Source: Coxiellaceae bacterium (GTDB taxonomy: Bacteria; Pseudomonadota; Gammaproteobacteria; Coxiellales; Coxiellaceae). Taken from it: a DNA stretch of 64,000 nucleotides. A program made the position numbers and the translations under genes. A model generated the notes under the pieces. The model was not told the DNA's origin, searched no databases, and worked only from the letters and a program-made list of their open reading frames with translations. The DNA lies in contig JAUXWQ010000062.1 of assembly GCA_030680235.1 (NCBI GenBank), positions 1 to 64,000 on the forward strand. The letters are read 5' to 3'. Below are positions 1-8,162 of this stretch, in pieces. Position 1 is the stretch's first letter, and each line of letters begins with the position of its first letter.

Positions 1-165
1 TTTTGGCGATCTTGAATGGTAATTTGTTTCGAAAATGCTCATGGACTTCATGACCACTGCGCTTTTCTCAACAAATTACCATCCAACCTCGCCTAAAATC
101 TAAAAATTAGCGGTTTTTCAGACATTCGTGGGGAATCACTGTTGCCTTAGCTAAAAAATTGTAGA
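1..165. repeat. Family C palindromic element, copy 1 (reverse orientation)
   Basis: An imperfect palindrome, cut on the left by the window edge. The outer arms pair AATGGTAATTTGTT with AACAAATTACCATC, and an inner hairpin is formed around TGGACTTCATGACCA. A flank reading GCGGTTTTTCAGACATTCG follows. The same element recurs at about 20545-20716 and 35213-35390 in the opposite orientation. No coding potential is visible. It is probably a MITE-like or structural repeat; no function can be assigned from sequence. Confidence 0.8.
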
Positions 166-194
166 AATAAACCATTTAGGTTAAGATTCTTTTT

Positions 195-863
195 ATGAAA
201 TACGATTGGATTTTATTTGATATTGACGAAACACTCTTGCGATTTAATTCGTATGATGCTTTGCAGTTTCTATTTTCATCGCTTCACACTCCCTTTACCG
301 AAGTGGATTTTCTTTCCTATGAAGCAAAAAATAAATTGCTCTGGGAATCCTATCAAAATGGACACATCACGATTAAGCAATTACAACACGATCGCTTTAG
401 CGCGCTAGGTGAAAGATTTAATAAAAACCCACTTGATTTAAATGCTACATTTTTAGAAGCTATTTCACATGTTTCCATGCCGCTTGATGGCGCAATTAAT
501 TTGCTCGATACCTTAAAAGGCAAAGCAAAACTGGGGGTCATTACAAACGGCTTTACAGCCACTCAAGAAAAAAGAATTATTAACAACGGCATGCACCATC
601 ATTTTGATTTTATTGTTACCTCTGAAAGCGCTGGCGTTGCAAAACCACAGCCCGCTATTTTTGATCATGCCTTTTCGTTGATGGCGAATCCCAATCGTGA
701 AAAAGTATTAATGATTGGCGATACGTTAGAGTCTGATATTTTAGGTGGCATCAACGCAGGCATTCATACCTGCTGGTTAAACCCCTATAAAAAAATAGCA
801 CCTGATCATATTACGCCGCATTTTGAAATTACGTCGCTGCCCGAATTAGAAAATATTTTGTAA
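195..863 (+). CDS. yjjG: HAD-family hydrolase, YjjG-like pyrimidine nucleotidase
   Basis: A 222-residue haloacid dehalogenase-superfamily phosphatase. Motif I is FDIDET with the nucleophile and acid/base aspartates at residues 9 and 11. Motif II is the VITNGF segment near residue 114. Motif III lies around the GVAKPQPAIF loop, and motif IV is MIGDTLESDILGG near residue 180. Length, N-terminus and the helical cap match the YjjG group, which dephosphorylates non-canonical pyrimidine nucleoside monophosphates as a house-cleaning activity. The start has only a weak ribosome binding site. The gene stands alone behind a family C repeat, with no operon partner. HAD enzymes are broad, so the exact substrate is inferred. 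Confidence 0.85.
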   Translation: MKYDWILFDIDETLLRFNSYDALQFLFSSLHTPFTEVDFLSYEAKNKLLWESYQNGHITIKQLQHDRFSALGERFNKNPLDLNATFLEAISHVSMPLDGAINLLDTLKGKAKLGVITNGFTATQEKRIINNGMHHHFDFIVTSESAGVAKPQPAIFDHAFSLMANPNREKVLMIGDTLESDILGGINAGIHTCWLNPYKKIAPDHITPHFEITSLPELENIL

Positions 864-879
864 TAATAATTGTAACTAT

Positions 880-1089
880 TCAGCTCTCGTTTAATCCGCT
901 CATTTTTTGGCGCTTTTTTTTCAAAGACTGAACAGTAGCGATGGCTCGTTGACGCCATTGACTCATCACTCCTACAAAAACATATCCCAATAAAAAAGAA
1001 AAAATACTAAAAACTCAATCATTGCCAATATCAATAACACAACCGATAGTTGAAAATGTAATTATCGCGCGATCTAAATAGTGTTTCAT
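880..1089 (-). pseudogene. Possible remnant of a small membrane-protein gene downstream of folP
   Basis: On the minus strand a reading frame starts at an ATG at 1089 (MKHYLDRAIITFSTIG) and runs to a stop at 880, with one internal TGA at codon 25. Beyond it the frame continues as a hydrophobic stretch (VFSIFSFLLGYVFVG) and a basic tail (QSLKKKRQKM). The hydrophobic-then-basic pattern suggests a small one-helix membrane protein interrupted by a stop. There is no clear ribosome binding site and no family is recognised. It may be chance. The same stretch holds a weak match to the family D end (GTTGACGCCATTGAC at about 944-958). Confidence 0.2.
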
Positions 1090-1132
1090 ACGCTTGAAAT
1101 ACCCAATGAAAATACAAATTGCTTTTCTTTTT

Positions 1133-1939
1133 TCATCGTTCAATTGCCTTTAACACACGCAACGCATCCACTGTTTCTGCAACATCATGCACGCGAATAA
1201 TGGATGCGCCTTTTTGCAAAGCAATCACTGCACCGACAATACTTGCTGACAATCTCTCTTCAATGGGCTTATTTAATAATTTTCCAAAAAAAGATTTCCG
1301 AGATAACCCAACTAAAACTGGAAATCCTAAAGCAGTTAATACTTCTAATCTCGATAAAATAGTGAAGTTTTCATCCGCAGTTTTATTAAAATGTCCGCCA
1401 CCGAAACCAGGGTCCAGAATGATGTTTTCTTTTTTCATGCCGGCAATAAGACAACGATCAGCATAAGCTTGCAAATCTACTACGATTTGTGAAAACACAG
1501 AAACCGCTTGCTTACGCGCGCGGCTCGCATCAAAGCTAAGTGAGAAATGATGCATCAAACAAACCGGCACATTTAATTTAATAGCGGCTTCTAAAGCATT
1601 TTCTTCCGTTAAGGCATGCTGATCATTAATCATTGCAGCACCCGCACTCACAGACGCTTTCATCACTTGCGCACGATAGGTATCAACAGAAATAATAGCA
1701 TCCGTTTCTTGCGATAATTTTTCAATAAAAGGAATTAAACTATCTAACTCTTGCTGCTCAGAGGGAATATCCTCATTAAGATTGACAAAAGGATTTGTAG
1801 CAACAGCACCAACATCGATAATTGCAGCGCCGTCTTTAATCATCTGCAAAGATTTTTTTAAGGCGCTGTCGAAGGTGAAGGCGTTGCGAAAAGAGCGGGG
1901 AGATAAATTAATTATCCCCATAACGGAAGGAAAGTTCAT
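1133..1939 (-). CDS. folP: Dihydropteroate synthase, divergent
   Basis: A 268-residue TIM-barrel enzyme that joins p-aminobenzoate to dihydropterin pyrophosphate in folate synthesis. Family landmarks are MGIINLSP (residues 7-14), SVDT (84-87), MIND (103-106), DPGFGGG, VGLSRKSFFG and the C-terminal IIRVHDV. The usual TPDSFSDGG loop is replaced by SPRSFRNAFTF, and the usual GGESTRPG is GAVATNPF, so two substrate-loop motifs are unusual. The stretch after LMHH, residues 135-145, is encoded by a family B repeat. It lies downstream of ftsH, the common folP neighbour, with a large family A repeat between them. The fold assignment is firm; activity is likely but untested. Confidence 0.9.
   Translation of the reverse strand: MNFPSVMGIINLSPRSFRNAFTFDSALKKSLQMIKDGAAIIDVGAVATNPFVNLNEDIPSEQQELDSLIPFIEKLSQETDAIISVDTYRAQVMKASVSAGAAMINDQHALTEENALEAAIKLNVPVCLMHHFSLSFDASRARKQAVSVFSQIVVDLQAYADRCLIAGMKKENIILDPGFGGGHFNKTADENFTILSRLEVLTALGFPVLVGLSRKSFFGKLLNKPIEERLSASIVGAVIALQKGASIIRVHDVAETVDALRVLKAIER
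1504..1535. repeat. Family B half-element inside folP
   Basis: The plus strand reads CGCTTGCTTACGCGCGCGGC followed by TCGCATCAAAG. It matches the right halves of the intergenic family B elements at about 20803-20832 and 61940-61968 except for one extra T. It codes in frame for SFDASRARKQA of FolP, in the loop after the conserved LMH. This is an apparent in-frame repeat insertion or conversion. Confidence 0.75.
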
Positions 1940-1949
1940 ATCAATAACC

Positions 1950-2160
1950 GTGACTGTGACTGTGACTGTGACTGTGACTGTGACTGTGACTGTGACTGTG
2001 ACTGTGACTGTGACTGTGACTGTGACTGTGACAATTGTAGTGCTGAATAATTCTCTGTCTAGTGTTTACATTAACACAGGAATAAAAAGACCTAAGTTAG
2101 GAGGAATTAGATCACCTCCTAACTCTGACACAGTCACAGTCACTATCATCGTCACAATCC
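1950..2160. repeat. Family A element with expanded GTGACT array, ftsH-folP gap
   Basis: Positions 1950-2032 are a perfect tandem array of GTGACT, 13 full units plus GTGAC. A small perfect hairpin follows, with GTTAGGAGG at 2096-2104 and CCTCCTAAC at 2115-2123. The right arm CTGACACAGTCACAGTCAC lies at about 2124-2142. The right side ends about eight bases from the ftsH stop codon and the left side about ten bases from the folP start. It is the longest hexamer array in the window and is probably prone to replication slippage. Confidence 0.9.
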
Positions 2161-2167
2161 ACAATAC

Positions 2168-3988
2168 CTACAAATCCCAACCGGCTGGTGGCGTTGGTTC
2201 TTTGCCATCCATAATTTCTTTCAATTGAGACTCATCAATCGTTTCATACTTAATAAGCGCAGCTGCCATCACATGCAATCGATCTTGATGTTTTTTCAAA
2301 ATATCTTTTGCTGTAGTATAGGCCGTATCAATAATGTGACGAACTTCAGCATCAATTTTCTTATTCGTTTCATCCGATACTTCACGACGCTGTGTCATTG
2401 AACGACCCAAAAATACCTCACCCTGATCTTCACCATAGGTAAGCGGCCCCATTGCATCAGACAAGCCCCACTTCGTCACCATATTGCGCGCAATTTCTGT
2501 TGCACGCTCAATATCATTCGATGCACCCGTTGTTACCGCATCCGATCCAAAAATCAATTCTTCTGCACAACGGCCACCAAATAATGACGCTAACTGTGAC
2601 AATAAACGACGTTTTGAATAGCTATAACGATCCGCTTCTGGCAAAAACATCGTGACACCCAAAGCACGTCCACGTGGGATAATCGTCACTTTATAAACAG
2701 GATCATGTTCTGGCACGACTAATCCGACAATCGCATGACCTGATTCATGATAAGCCGTTAATTTCTTCTCATCATCACTCATCACCATCGAACGACGTTC
2801 TGCACCCATCATGATTTTATCTTTTGCACGTTCAAAATCGATCATTTCCACCGATTTTTTATCTTCACGCGCCGCAAACAATGCCGCTTCATTTGCCAAA
2901 TTTGCTAAATCTGCACCCGAAAAACCCGGTGTGCCACGCGCAATTAACGAGGGCTTCACATCATCTGACAAAGGCAACTTTTTCATATGAACAGCAAGAA
3001 TTGCCTCGCGACCTTTTACATCAGGCAAAGGAACAACGACTTGTCGATCGAAACGACCCGGACGCAACAAGGCAGGATCGAGCACATCAGGACGATTGGT
3101 TGCTGCCACAACGATAATGCCTTCTTTACCTTCAAAACCATCCATTTCGACGAGCAATTGATTGAGTGTTTGTTCGCGTTCATCATGACCACCACCCAAA
3201 CCCGCACCCCGATGACGACCCACCGCATCAATTTCATCAATAAAAATAATACAAGGCGCGTGTTTTTTCGCTTGATCAAACATGTCACGCACACGGGAGG
3301 CACCCACACCCACAAACATTTCTACGAAATCAGAACCAGAAATTGTAAAGAAAGGTACTTTTGCTTCACCCGCAACCGCTTTTGCCAACATGGTTTTACC
3401 CGTTCCTGGCTGACCCACCAACAATACACCACAAGGCATTTTGCCGCCGAGCTTTTGGAATTTTCCAGGATCTTTTAAGAACTCAACCATTTCTTGCAGT
3501 TCAGCTTTAGCTTCATCAACGCCTGCAACATCTTTAAATGTGACATGCACTTGATCCATGCCTAACATACGCGCCTTGCTACGACCAAATGACATTGGCC
3601 CGCCTTTGCCACCACCCTGCATTTGTCGCATGAAGAAAATCCATACGCCAATCAACAATAAAAAGGGTGCCCAACTAATAAAAATTTGCATCAACAAACT
3701 ACGTTGCTTTGGCGGCTCACCTTGGACAGTCACTTTTTGCTTGAGCAATTCCGTTAATAAATTTTGATCGGCCATTGGCATATACGTTTCAAATTTTTTG
3801 CCATCTTTGGTCTTACCAGTGATTATGTCGTTTTGAATCACAACATTCTCAATTTTATCGCCCTTTACGGACTGCATAAATTCGGAGTATGTGTATTGCG
3901 ACACAGTCGGTTCTTGTGGGCCAAAATTACTAAACACCGTAATTAACAGTGCTGCAATGATAAGCCAAAGTAATAAATTCTTAAGCAT
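2168..3988 (-). CDS. ftsH: ATP-dependent zinc metalloprotease FtsH
   Basis: A membrane-anchored AAA+ protease that degrades unneeded membrane and cytosolic proteins. From the chosen start the protein is 606 residues. It has an N-terminal membrane helix ([15 protein letters not shown]), a periplasmic domain, a second helix ([18 protein letters not shown]), Walker A GQPGTGKT, Walker B IIFIDEID, the second region of homology, and the zinc site HESGHAIVG. The ATG at 3988 gives MLKNLLLW, matching the family N-terminus. A TTG at 3997 lies at better spacing from the GAGGAG upstream and is an alternative. The frame extends to 4045 without family support. It follows rlmE, as in many gammaproteobacteria. 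Confidence 0.97.
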   Translation of the reverse strand: MLKNLLLWLIIAALLITVFSNFGPQEPTVSQYTYSEFMQSVKGDKIENVVIQNDIITGKTKDGKKFETYMPMADQNLLTELLKQKVTVQGEPPKQRSLLMQIFISWAPFLLLIGVWIFFMRQMQGGGKGGPMSFGRSKARMLGMDQVHVTFKDVAGVDEAKAELQEMVEFLKDPGKFQKLGGKMPCGVLLVGQPGTGKTMLAKAVAGEAKVPFFTISGSDFVEMFVGVGASRVRDMFDQAKKHAPCIIFIDEIDAVGRHRGAGLGGGHDEREQTLNQLLVEMDGFEGKEGIIVVAATNRPDVLDPALLRPGRFDRQVVVPLPDVKGREAILAVHMKKLPLSDDVKPSLIARGTPGFSGADLANLANEAALFAAREDKKSVEMIDFERAKDKIMMGAERRSMVMSDDEKKLTAYHESGHAIVGLVVPEHDPVYKVTIIPRGRALGVTMFLPEADRYSYSKRRLLSQLASLFGGRCAEELIFGSDAVTTGASNDIERATEIARNMVTKWGLSDAMGPLTYGEDQGEVFLGRSMTQRREVSDETNKKIDAEVRHIIDTAYTTAKDILKKHQDRLHVMAAALIKYETIDESQLKEIMDGKEPTPPAGWDL

Positions 3989-4053
3989 TGTATTCAAAAA
4001 AAACTCCTCGTTTTTAGTATGAGTAACTATGACAAACGTATTCAATGAAGGAT

Positions 4054-4081
4054 TTTTTACTCACACTCATTACTCACGCTC
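4054..4081. repeat. Family A variant arm, rlmE-ftsH gap
   Basis: The stretch ACTCACACTCATTACTCACG plus CTCACAC is a hexamer-like tail of the family A kind, with GTGAGT and GTGTGA units on the minus strand. It ends about three bases from the rlmE stop codon. The core motif and a clear opposite arm are missing, so it is a degenerate or partial copy. Confidence 0.5.
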
Positions 4082-4084
4082 ACA

Positions 4085-4696
4085 CTACTTCTTAAAACCA
4101 GTTGCCAACACATAGACCTCTGTTGATTCTGCACGAGATGCAGCTGGTTTACGATATTTTACCTGTGAAAATTGAGATTTAACACTACGAACGAAATCTT
4201 CGTATCCAACGCCTTGAAAGGCCTTGAAAAGAAAAGTTCCGTTTTTCTTCAATACACTTGACGCACAATCTAATGCCAATTCGAGCAAGTAAATACTTCG
4301 AGGCAGATCAACACTTTTTTGTCCACTGAAATTAGGTGCAATATCCGAGATAATTAAATCTACTTCTTCACCATTTAATGATGACATTAATTGATCTAAG
4401 ACCACTTGATCGTCAAAGTCCCCTTGAATAAAGGTGACGCCAGCTGGCACGTCCATCGGCAACAAATCAATAGCAATCACTCGGCCACGATGTCCGATAC
4501 ATTGCATTGCTACTTGCGACCATCCACCCGGCGCAGAACCTAAATCCAACACCTTCATACCCGGTTTAAATATTTTATCTCTTTCTTGAATAGCTAATAA
4601 TTTAAACGCAGCACGCGAAGCATAGCCTTGGCGTTTCGCTTCTTTCACAAAGGGATCAGTCAAATGGCGACGAAGCCACGCTCTACTACCCGTCAT
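4085..4696 (-). CDS. rlmE: 23S rRNA 2'-O-ribose methyltransferase RlmE (FtsJ/RrmJ)
   Basis: A 203-residue Rossmann-fold methyltransferase that modifies the ribosomal A-loop (U2552 in E. coli). It has the N-terminal RNA-binding basic segment (SRAWLRRHLTDPFVKEAKRQ), SAM motif VLDLGSAPGGWSQVA, the catalytic-region DLIISDIAPNFSGQKSVD, and the late lysine in FLFKAFQG. These agree with the K-D-K-E arrangement of the family. Its ATG overlaps the sufT stop codon in an ATGA, so translation is probably coupled to sufT. ftsH follows, which is the usual rlmE-ftsH pair. Confidence 0.96.
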   Translation of the reverse strand: MTGSRAWLRRHLTDPFVKEAKRQGYASRAAFKLLAIQERDKIFKPGMKVLDLGSAPGGWSQVAMQCIGHRGRVIAIDLLPMDVPAGVTFIQGDFDDQVVLDQLMSSLNGEEVDLIISDIAPNFSGQKSVDLPRSIYLLELALDCASSVLKKNGTFLFKAFQGVGYEDFVRSVKSQFSQVKYRKPAASRAESTEVYVLATGFKK

Positions 4697-5250
4697 AACA
4701 TTCCTAACTCTAATTTTGCAGTATCACTCATCTTACTTTGATCCCAGGGTGGATCAAACACAATCTCAACATCGACATGTTTAATAGAGGGAATAGATGA
4801 CACCTTCTGTTTTGCATCATGCGCAATTACCGGACCCATTCCACAACCTGGGGCCGTTAACGTCATCACAATGTTGACATTATAACCTGTGTTATCTTCA
4901 AGGTCCGGAGTCGCGGTACAAAAATACACTAACCCTAAATCGACAATATTCACTGGAATTTCAGGATCATAAACTGTTTTTAATTGATGCCACACTTTAT
5001 CTTCAATGGTTGCGTCTTCAGGCAACTCTTCTAATGGATCGATTGGCGTTTTACCCAATGCATCCGCATCTTTGCCATCAATACGCGCTAAATTGCCATA
5101 CACGGAAACGGTATAACTGCTGCCGAGTGATTGCGTGATCACGACTTCAGTGCCTTCGTGCAACATAATGCGCGCACCAGAAGGGACCAATAAAGCCGTG
5201 CAGTCGCGGGATAGGATAATAATCTTCTTTTCGCTCACAGTCACACTCAC
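4693..5250 (-). CDS. sufT: Fe-S cluster assembly protein SufT (DUF59/MIP18 family)
   Basis: A 185-residue protein with an N-terminal extension (about residues 1-75, including GNLARIDGKDADALG) and a C-terminal MIP18/DUF59 domain with the VYDPEIPVNIVDLGLVY segment and the TAPGCGMGP cysteine motif. Family members help mature Fe-S proteins. The GTG start overlaps the sufA stop in a GTGA. The first residues (SVTVS) are written by a family A repeat tail, so the true start could also be one of the next GTG codons. The neighbours sufA and the suf operon across aroE support the function. Confidence 0.88.
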   Translation of the reverse strand: MSVTVSEKKIIILSRDCTALLVPSGARIMLHEGTEVVITQSLGSSYTVSVYGNLARIDGKDADALGKTPIDPLEELPEDATIEDKVWHQLKTVYDPEIPVNIVDLGLVYFCTATPDLEDNTGYNVNIVMTLTAPGCGMGPVIAHDAKQKVSSIPSIKHVDVEIVFDPPWDQSKMSDTAKLELGML

Positions 5251-5261
5251 ACTACTTTTAA
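5236..5261. repeat. Family A tail across the sufA stop and sufT start
   Basis: The plus strand reads GCTCACAGTCACACTCACAC, so the minus strand carries GTGTGAGTGTGACTGTGAGC. The TGA inside this run is the sufA stop, and the overlapping GTG is the sufT start. The repeat therefore supplies both signals of a translationally coupled junction. Confidence 0.7.
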
Positions 5262-5579
5262 TTTGAAGCTCTCACCACAACCACACAAGCCTTCAGCGTT
5301 GGGATTGTTAAATACCAACTGATAAAAACCAAAGTCTTTTTTTACATAATCAACGGTTGTACCCTTGATAATGGGGAGCGCATCATGATCGATATATACC
5401 GTAAAATCCACCGTGGTCAACACAGTATCCGTTTCTTTTTTCTCAAGCACAATTTCAGGAACGTACATATAGCCGGAACAACCAGTTTCTTTGATACTCA
5501 AACGAAACCCTGCATGCTCGCCCTTGTGTTTCAGCATGGTTTCAATATGCTTAATAGCAGCATCCGTAAAAGTCAGCAT
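5247..5579 (-). CDS. sufA: A-type Fe-S carrier (SufA/IscA/ErpA family)
   Basis: A 110-residue HesB-like protein that carries Fe-S clusters from the scaffold to target proteins. The three conserved cysteines are in ETGCSGYMY and the C-terminal GLCGCGESF. The length is typical. It is followed by sufT with overlapping stop and start codons. The proposed partner operon sufBCDSU lies beyond the inverted aroE, about 0.9 kb upstream. ErpA- or IscA-like naming is possible; the context favours SufA. Confidence 0.9.
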   Translation of the reverse strand: MLTFTDAAIKHIETMLKHKGEHAGFRLSIKETGCSGYMYVPEIVLEKKETDTVLTTVDFTVYIDHDALPIIKGTTVDYVKKDFGFYQLVFNNPNAEGLCGCGESFKLKVV

Positions 5580-5698
5580 ATTAACTCCGATAACTAAGCA
5601 TAGCCCGCTTGTTTTTTAGAAATTTTTTGCAAAAATCACCTAAAAACTGCGCGGTCGTGGTAGATTCTGTATCACACTAGCTGACGAGTATATAGAAA

Positions 5699-6469
5699 AT
5701 GTTGAGGTTCTGCATCTTTGGAAACCCTATAAAACACAGTATTTCACCACAAATTCACAGGGAGTTTGCAAGACAAGCGGGTCTTGAAATCTCCTACGTC
5801 AAAGTAGCGCCTAAACCCGACCAATTTGAAAATGCCGTACGATCATTTCAGCAACAAGGCGGACACGGTGCTAATATCACCTCACCTTTTAAAGAACACG
5901 CTTTTACACTGTGTGATAGCATCACCGAACGCGCAGGGATTGCAAAATCCGTGAATACTTTTTTATTTCAAGACGGGAAAATTATTGGTGACAATACAGA
6001 TGGCATTGGGCTCATTCGAGATATCACGATTAATTTACAGTATGGTTTGGGCGGTAAAAAAATAATGATTCTGGGTGCAGGCGGTGCTGTGCGTGGCATA
6101 TTACAACCCCTGTTAAATGAAAAACCCAGGGAAATTATTATTATGAATCGCAGCTTAGACAATGCAAAAAAAATGGCGGATGAATTTTCAGTTGATTGGC
6201 TAGATACATTAGAAAATCAAACGGCAGATGTTGTGATTGATTGCTTGCCATTTAATACAACCATTGCTTTGCCAGATTCTTTTTTATTTTCAAACAATAG
6301 TTTGTTTTACGATTTAAAATACAATCAAATAATGCTGAAAAATAATGCAACGATAAAAGCGAATGGGCTTGGGATGGTAGTTGAACAAGCAGCAGAAGCA
6401 TTTTTTGGGTGGACAGGATTTAGACCCTGCAAACACTCGCTACGCTCATGCTCGCATCAAGATTGGTGA
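5699..6469 (+). CDS. aroE: Shikimate 5-dehydrogenase with repeat-derived C-terminus
   Basis: A 256-residue NADP-dependent dehydrogenase of the shikimate pathway. Shikimate-binding motifs FGNPIKHSISP (residues 7-17) and NITSPFKEHAF (with the catalytic lysine) are present, as are NTDGIG and the dinucleotide motif ILGAGGAVRGI. The family-typical end, FFGWTGFRP, is followed by CKHSLRSCSHQDW. Most of this tail is encoded by a family B repeat (6427-6460), replacing the usual last helix. The gene sits on the opposite strand between sufA and sufU, so it splits the Fe-S gene block. The catalytic core looks whole. Confidence 0.93.
   Translation: MLRFCIFGNPIKHSISPQIHREFARQAGLEISYVKVAPKPDQFENAVRSFQQQGGHGANITSPFKEHAFTLCDSITERAGIAKSVNTFLFQDGKIIGDNTDGIGLIRDITINLQYGLGGKKIMILGAGGAVRGILQPLLNEKPREIIIMNRSLDNAKKMADEFSVDWLDTLENQTADVVIDCLPFNTTIALPDSFLFSNNSLFYDLKYNQIMLKNNATIKANGLGMVVEQAAEAFFGWTGFRPCKHSLRSCSHQDW
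6427..6460. repeat. Family B arm forming the 3' end of aroE
   Basis: CTGCAAACACTCGCTACGCT followed by CATGCTCGCATCAA is the right arm of family B as seen at 22691-22726 and 35171-35204. It lies inside the aroE reading frame and codes for about the last dozen residues before the stop at 6467-6469. The left arm is missing here. Confidence 0.85.
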
Positions 6470-6474
6470 GCGCC

Positions 6475-6918
6475 TTATTCTGTCGACACCGGATCCTGAG
6501 ACTGTGCAATCGCTGCCATTGCCGTATGCCACGCTAAGGTCGCACATTTTACGCGCATTGGATACTCACAAACCCCTTTCAAAACCGCTAATTTTCCAAG
6601 CAATGTTTCATCCGCAGCATGACCCGTTACCATTTGATGAAAAGCATCAAATAGCTTTTTTGCATCTGCAATTTTTTTACCTTTTAAGCTTTCCGTCATA
6701 AGTGATGCTGAAGCCATAGAAATCGCACAACCCGCCCCTTCAAAACTCACATTAAGAATAACCTCATTTTCAATCTCCAAAAACAAAGTTAAACGATCAC
6801 CACACAAGGGGTTTAAACCTTCTTTTTGCGTCGTCGGATTCAGCAATTGCTTAAAATTACGGGGATGACGACCATGATCAATAATTAACTCTTGATACAA
6901 TTCATTTAAGTTTGTCAT
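6475..6918 (-). CDS. sufU: SufU-like Fe-S scaffold or sulfur-transfer protein
   Basis: A 147-residue IscU/NifU-N family protein. Cysteines lie in PLCGD (C39), EGAGCAISMASAS (C64) and VKCATLAWHT (C125). The spacing between the second and third cysteines is the longer SufU type rather than the IscU type. SufU works with SufS as a zinc-dependent sulfur acceptor in the family. It follows sufS by about 20 bases on the same strand and is the last gene of the sufBCDSU run. It converges with aroE. Confidence 0.9.
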   Translation of the reverse strand: MTNLNELYQELIIDHGRHPRNFKQLLNPTTQKEGLNPLCGDRLTLFLEIENEVILNVSFEGAGCAISMASASLMTESLKGKKIADAKKLFDAFHQMVTGHAADETLLGKLAVLKGVCEYPMRVKCATLAWHTAMAAIAQSQDPVSTE

Positions 6919-6940
6919 AAAAAATTTACCTTAGGAGCTG

Positions 6941-8140
6941 TCAAAGTGAAAACAAAGTTCTCACTTTTTCTAAACCAAGCACCAAAGTATCTACATCTGC
7001 TTTTTCATTATAAATACTAAACGATGCTCGCGTTAATGCAGCGACATTATAATACTGCATCAATGGCATCGTACAATGATGCCCACCTCGCAGTGCAATA
7101 TGCGACTTATCTAAAATAGTTGCGATATCATGCGGATGCGCCTCTGCAAATGAAAATGAAATGACCCCAATTTTATCAGACGCGGTTCCATACATTTTCA
7201 AACCTACTATTTTTTGCAATTCAGTAATCGCATAAGCCAGTAATTCTTTTTCATGTAAACGAATCGCATCAAATCCAATGGTAGTGACATAATCTATCGC
7301 CGCACCAAGCCCCACAACACCCGCAATATTCGGGGTTCCCGCTTCAAACTTCAAAGGCAACTCACCAAACTCAGTTTTTTCAAAGGTCACACTACGAATC
7401 ATATGACCCCCCGTTTGATACGGCGTCATTTTTTCTAAATATTTTTCTTTGCCATACAAAATACCAACGCCCGTTGGACCATATAGTTTATGCGCAGATA
7501 ACACATAAAAATCACAATCCAATGCTTGCACATCAACAGGCACATGTGCGACGGCTTGTGCACCATCCAACATCACCAACGCATTATGTGCATGCGCAAT
7601 TTCAACAATTTTTTTAACCGGATTAATAACACCCAGCACATTTGAAATATGCGTGATTGCAACGAATTTTGTGTGTCGTGTAAATGCTTTTTGATAAGCA
7701 TCTAAGTCTAATTCACCATTTTCTAATAACGGCACAACGACTATTTTTGCACCCGTTTTTTCACAAACCTGTTGCCATGGCACAATATTGGCATGATGCT
7801 CTGCGACCGATAAAATAATTTCATCACCTGCTTGGAAATGGGATAATCCATAAGAATGCGCCAATAAATTAATCGATTCCGTAGTGCCTTTCGTGAAAAT
7901 AATTTCATGGTCTTTTTGCGCATTTAAAAACACACGGGTTTTTTCACGCACAGCCTCATATAACAATGTTGAATGCTGGCTTAATGCATAAACACCACGA
8001 TGTACTGTCGCATAACTTTCTTCATAGAATTTTTTTTCAGTATCAATAACACAACGAGGTTTTTGCGTGCTAGCTGCTGAATCCAAATAAATAAGATCAG
8101 GATGATAATCAAAAATGGGGAAGTTTTTTTTGTGGGTCAT
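6941..8140 (-). CDS. sufS: Cysteine desulfurase SufS
   Basis: A PLP-dependent class V aminotransferase-fold enzyme that takes sulfur from cysteine for Fe-S assembly. It has the N-terminal YLDSAASTQKP, the PLP lysine in SAHKLYGPTGVG, and the active-site cysteine in RGGHHCTMPL. It is about 399 residues from the ATG at 8140, which has GAGA upstream at fair spacing. An ATG at 8152 adds four residues and is also possible. It lies between sufD and sufU. A family F palindrome fills the gap to sufD. Confidence 0.96.
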   Translation of the reverse strand: MTHKKNFPIFDYHPDLIYLDSAASTQKPRCVIDTEKKFYEESYATVHRGVYALSQHSTLLYEAVREKTRVFLNAQKDHEIIFTKGTTESINLLAHSYGLSHFQAGDEIILSVAEHHANIVPWQQVCEKTGAKIVVVPLLENGELDLDAYQKAFTRHTKFVAITHISNVLGVINPVKKIVEIAHAHNALVMLDGAQAVAHVPVDVQALDCDFYVLSAHKLYGPTGVGILYGKEKYLEKMTPYQTGGHMIRSVTFEKTEFGELPLKFEAGTPNIAGVVGLGAAIDYVTTIGFDAIRLHEKELLAYAITELQKIVGLKMYGTASDKIGVISFSFAEAHPHDIATILDKSHIALRGGHHCTMPLMQYYNVAALTRASFSIYNEKADVDTLVLGLEKVRTLFSL

Positions 8141-8162
8141 AATTTTTCTCATATCTACTATC

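Noticed and set aside
1950-2160. CRISPR array
   Set aside because: The hexamer units have no spacers and no cas genes are near.
1782-2228. Plus-strand open frame of 148 codons reading a long Thr-Val run
   Set aside because: It is the GTGACT array read in its stop-free frame, lying over folP and ftsH ends on the other strand, with no ribosome binding site.
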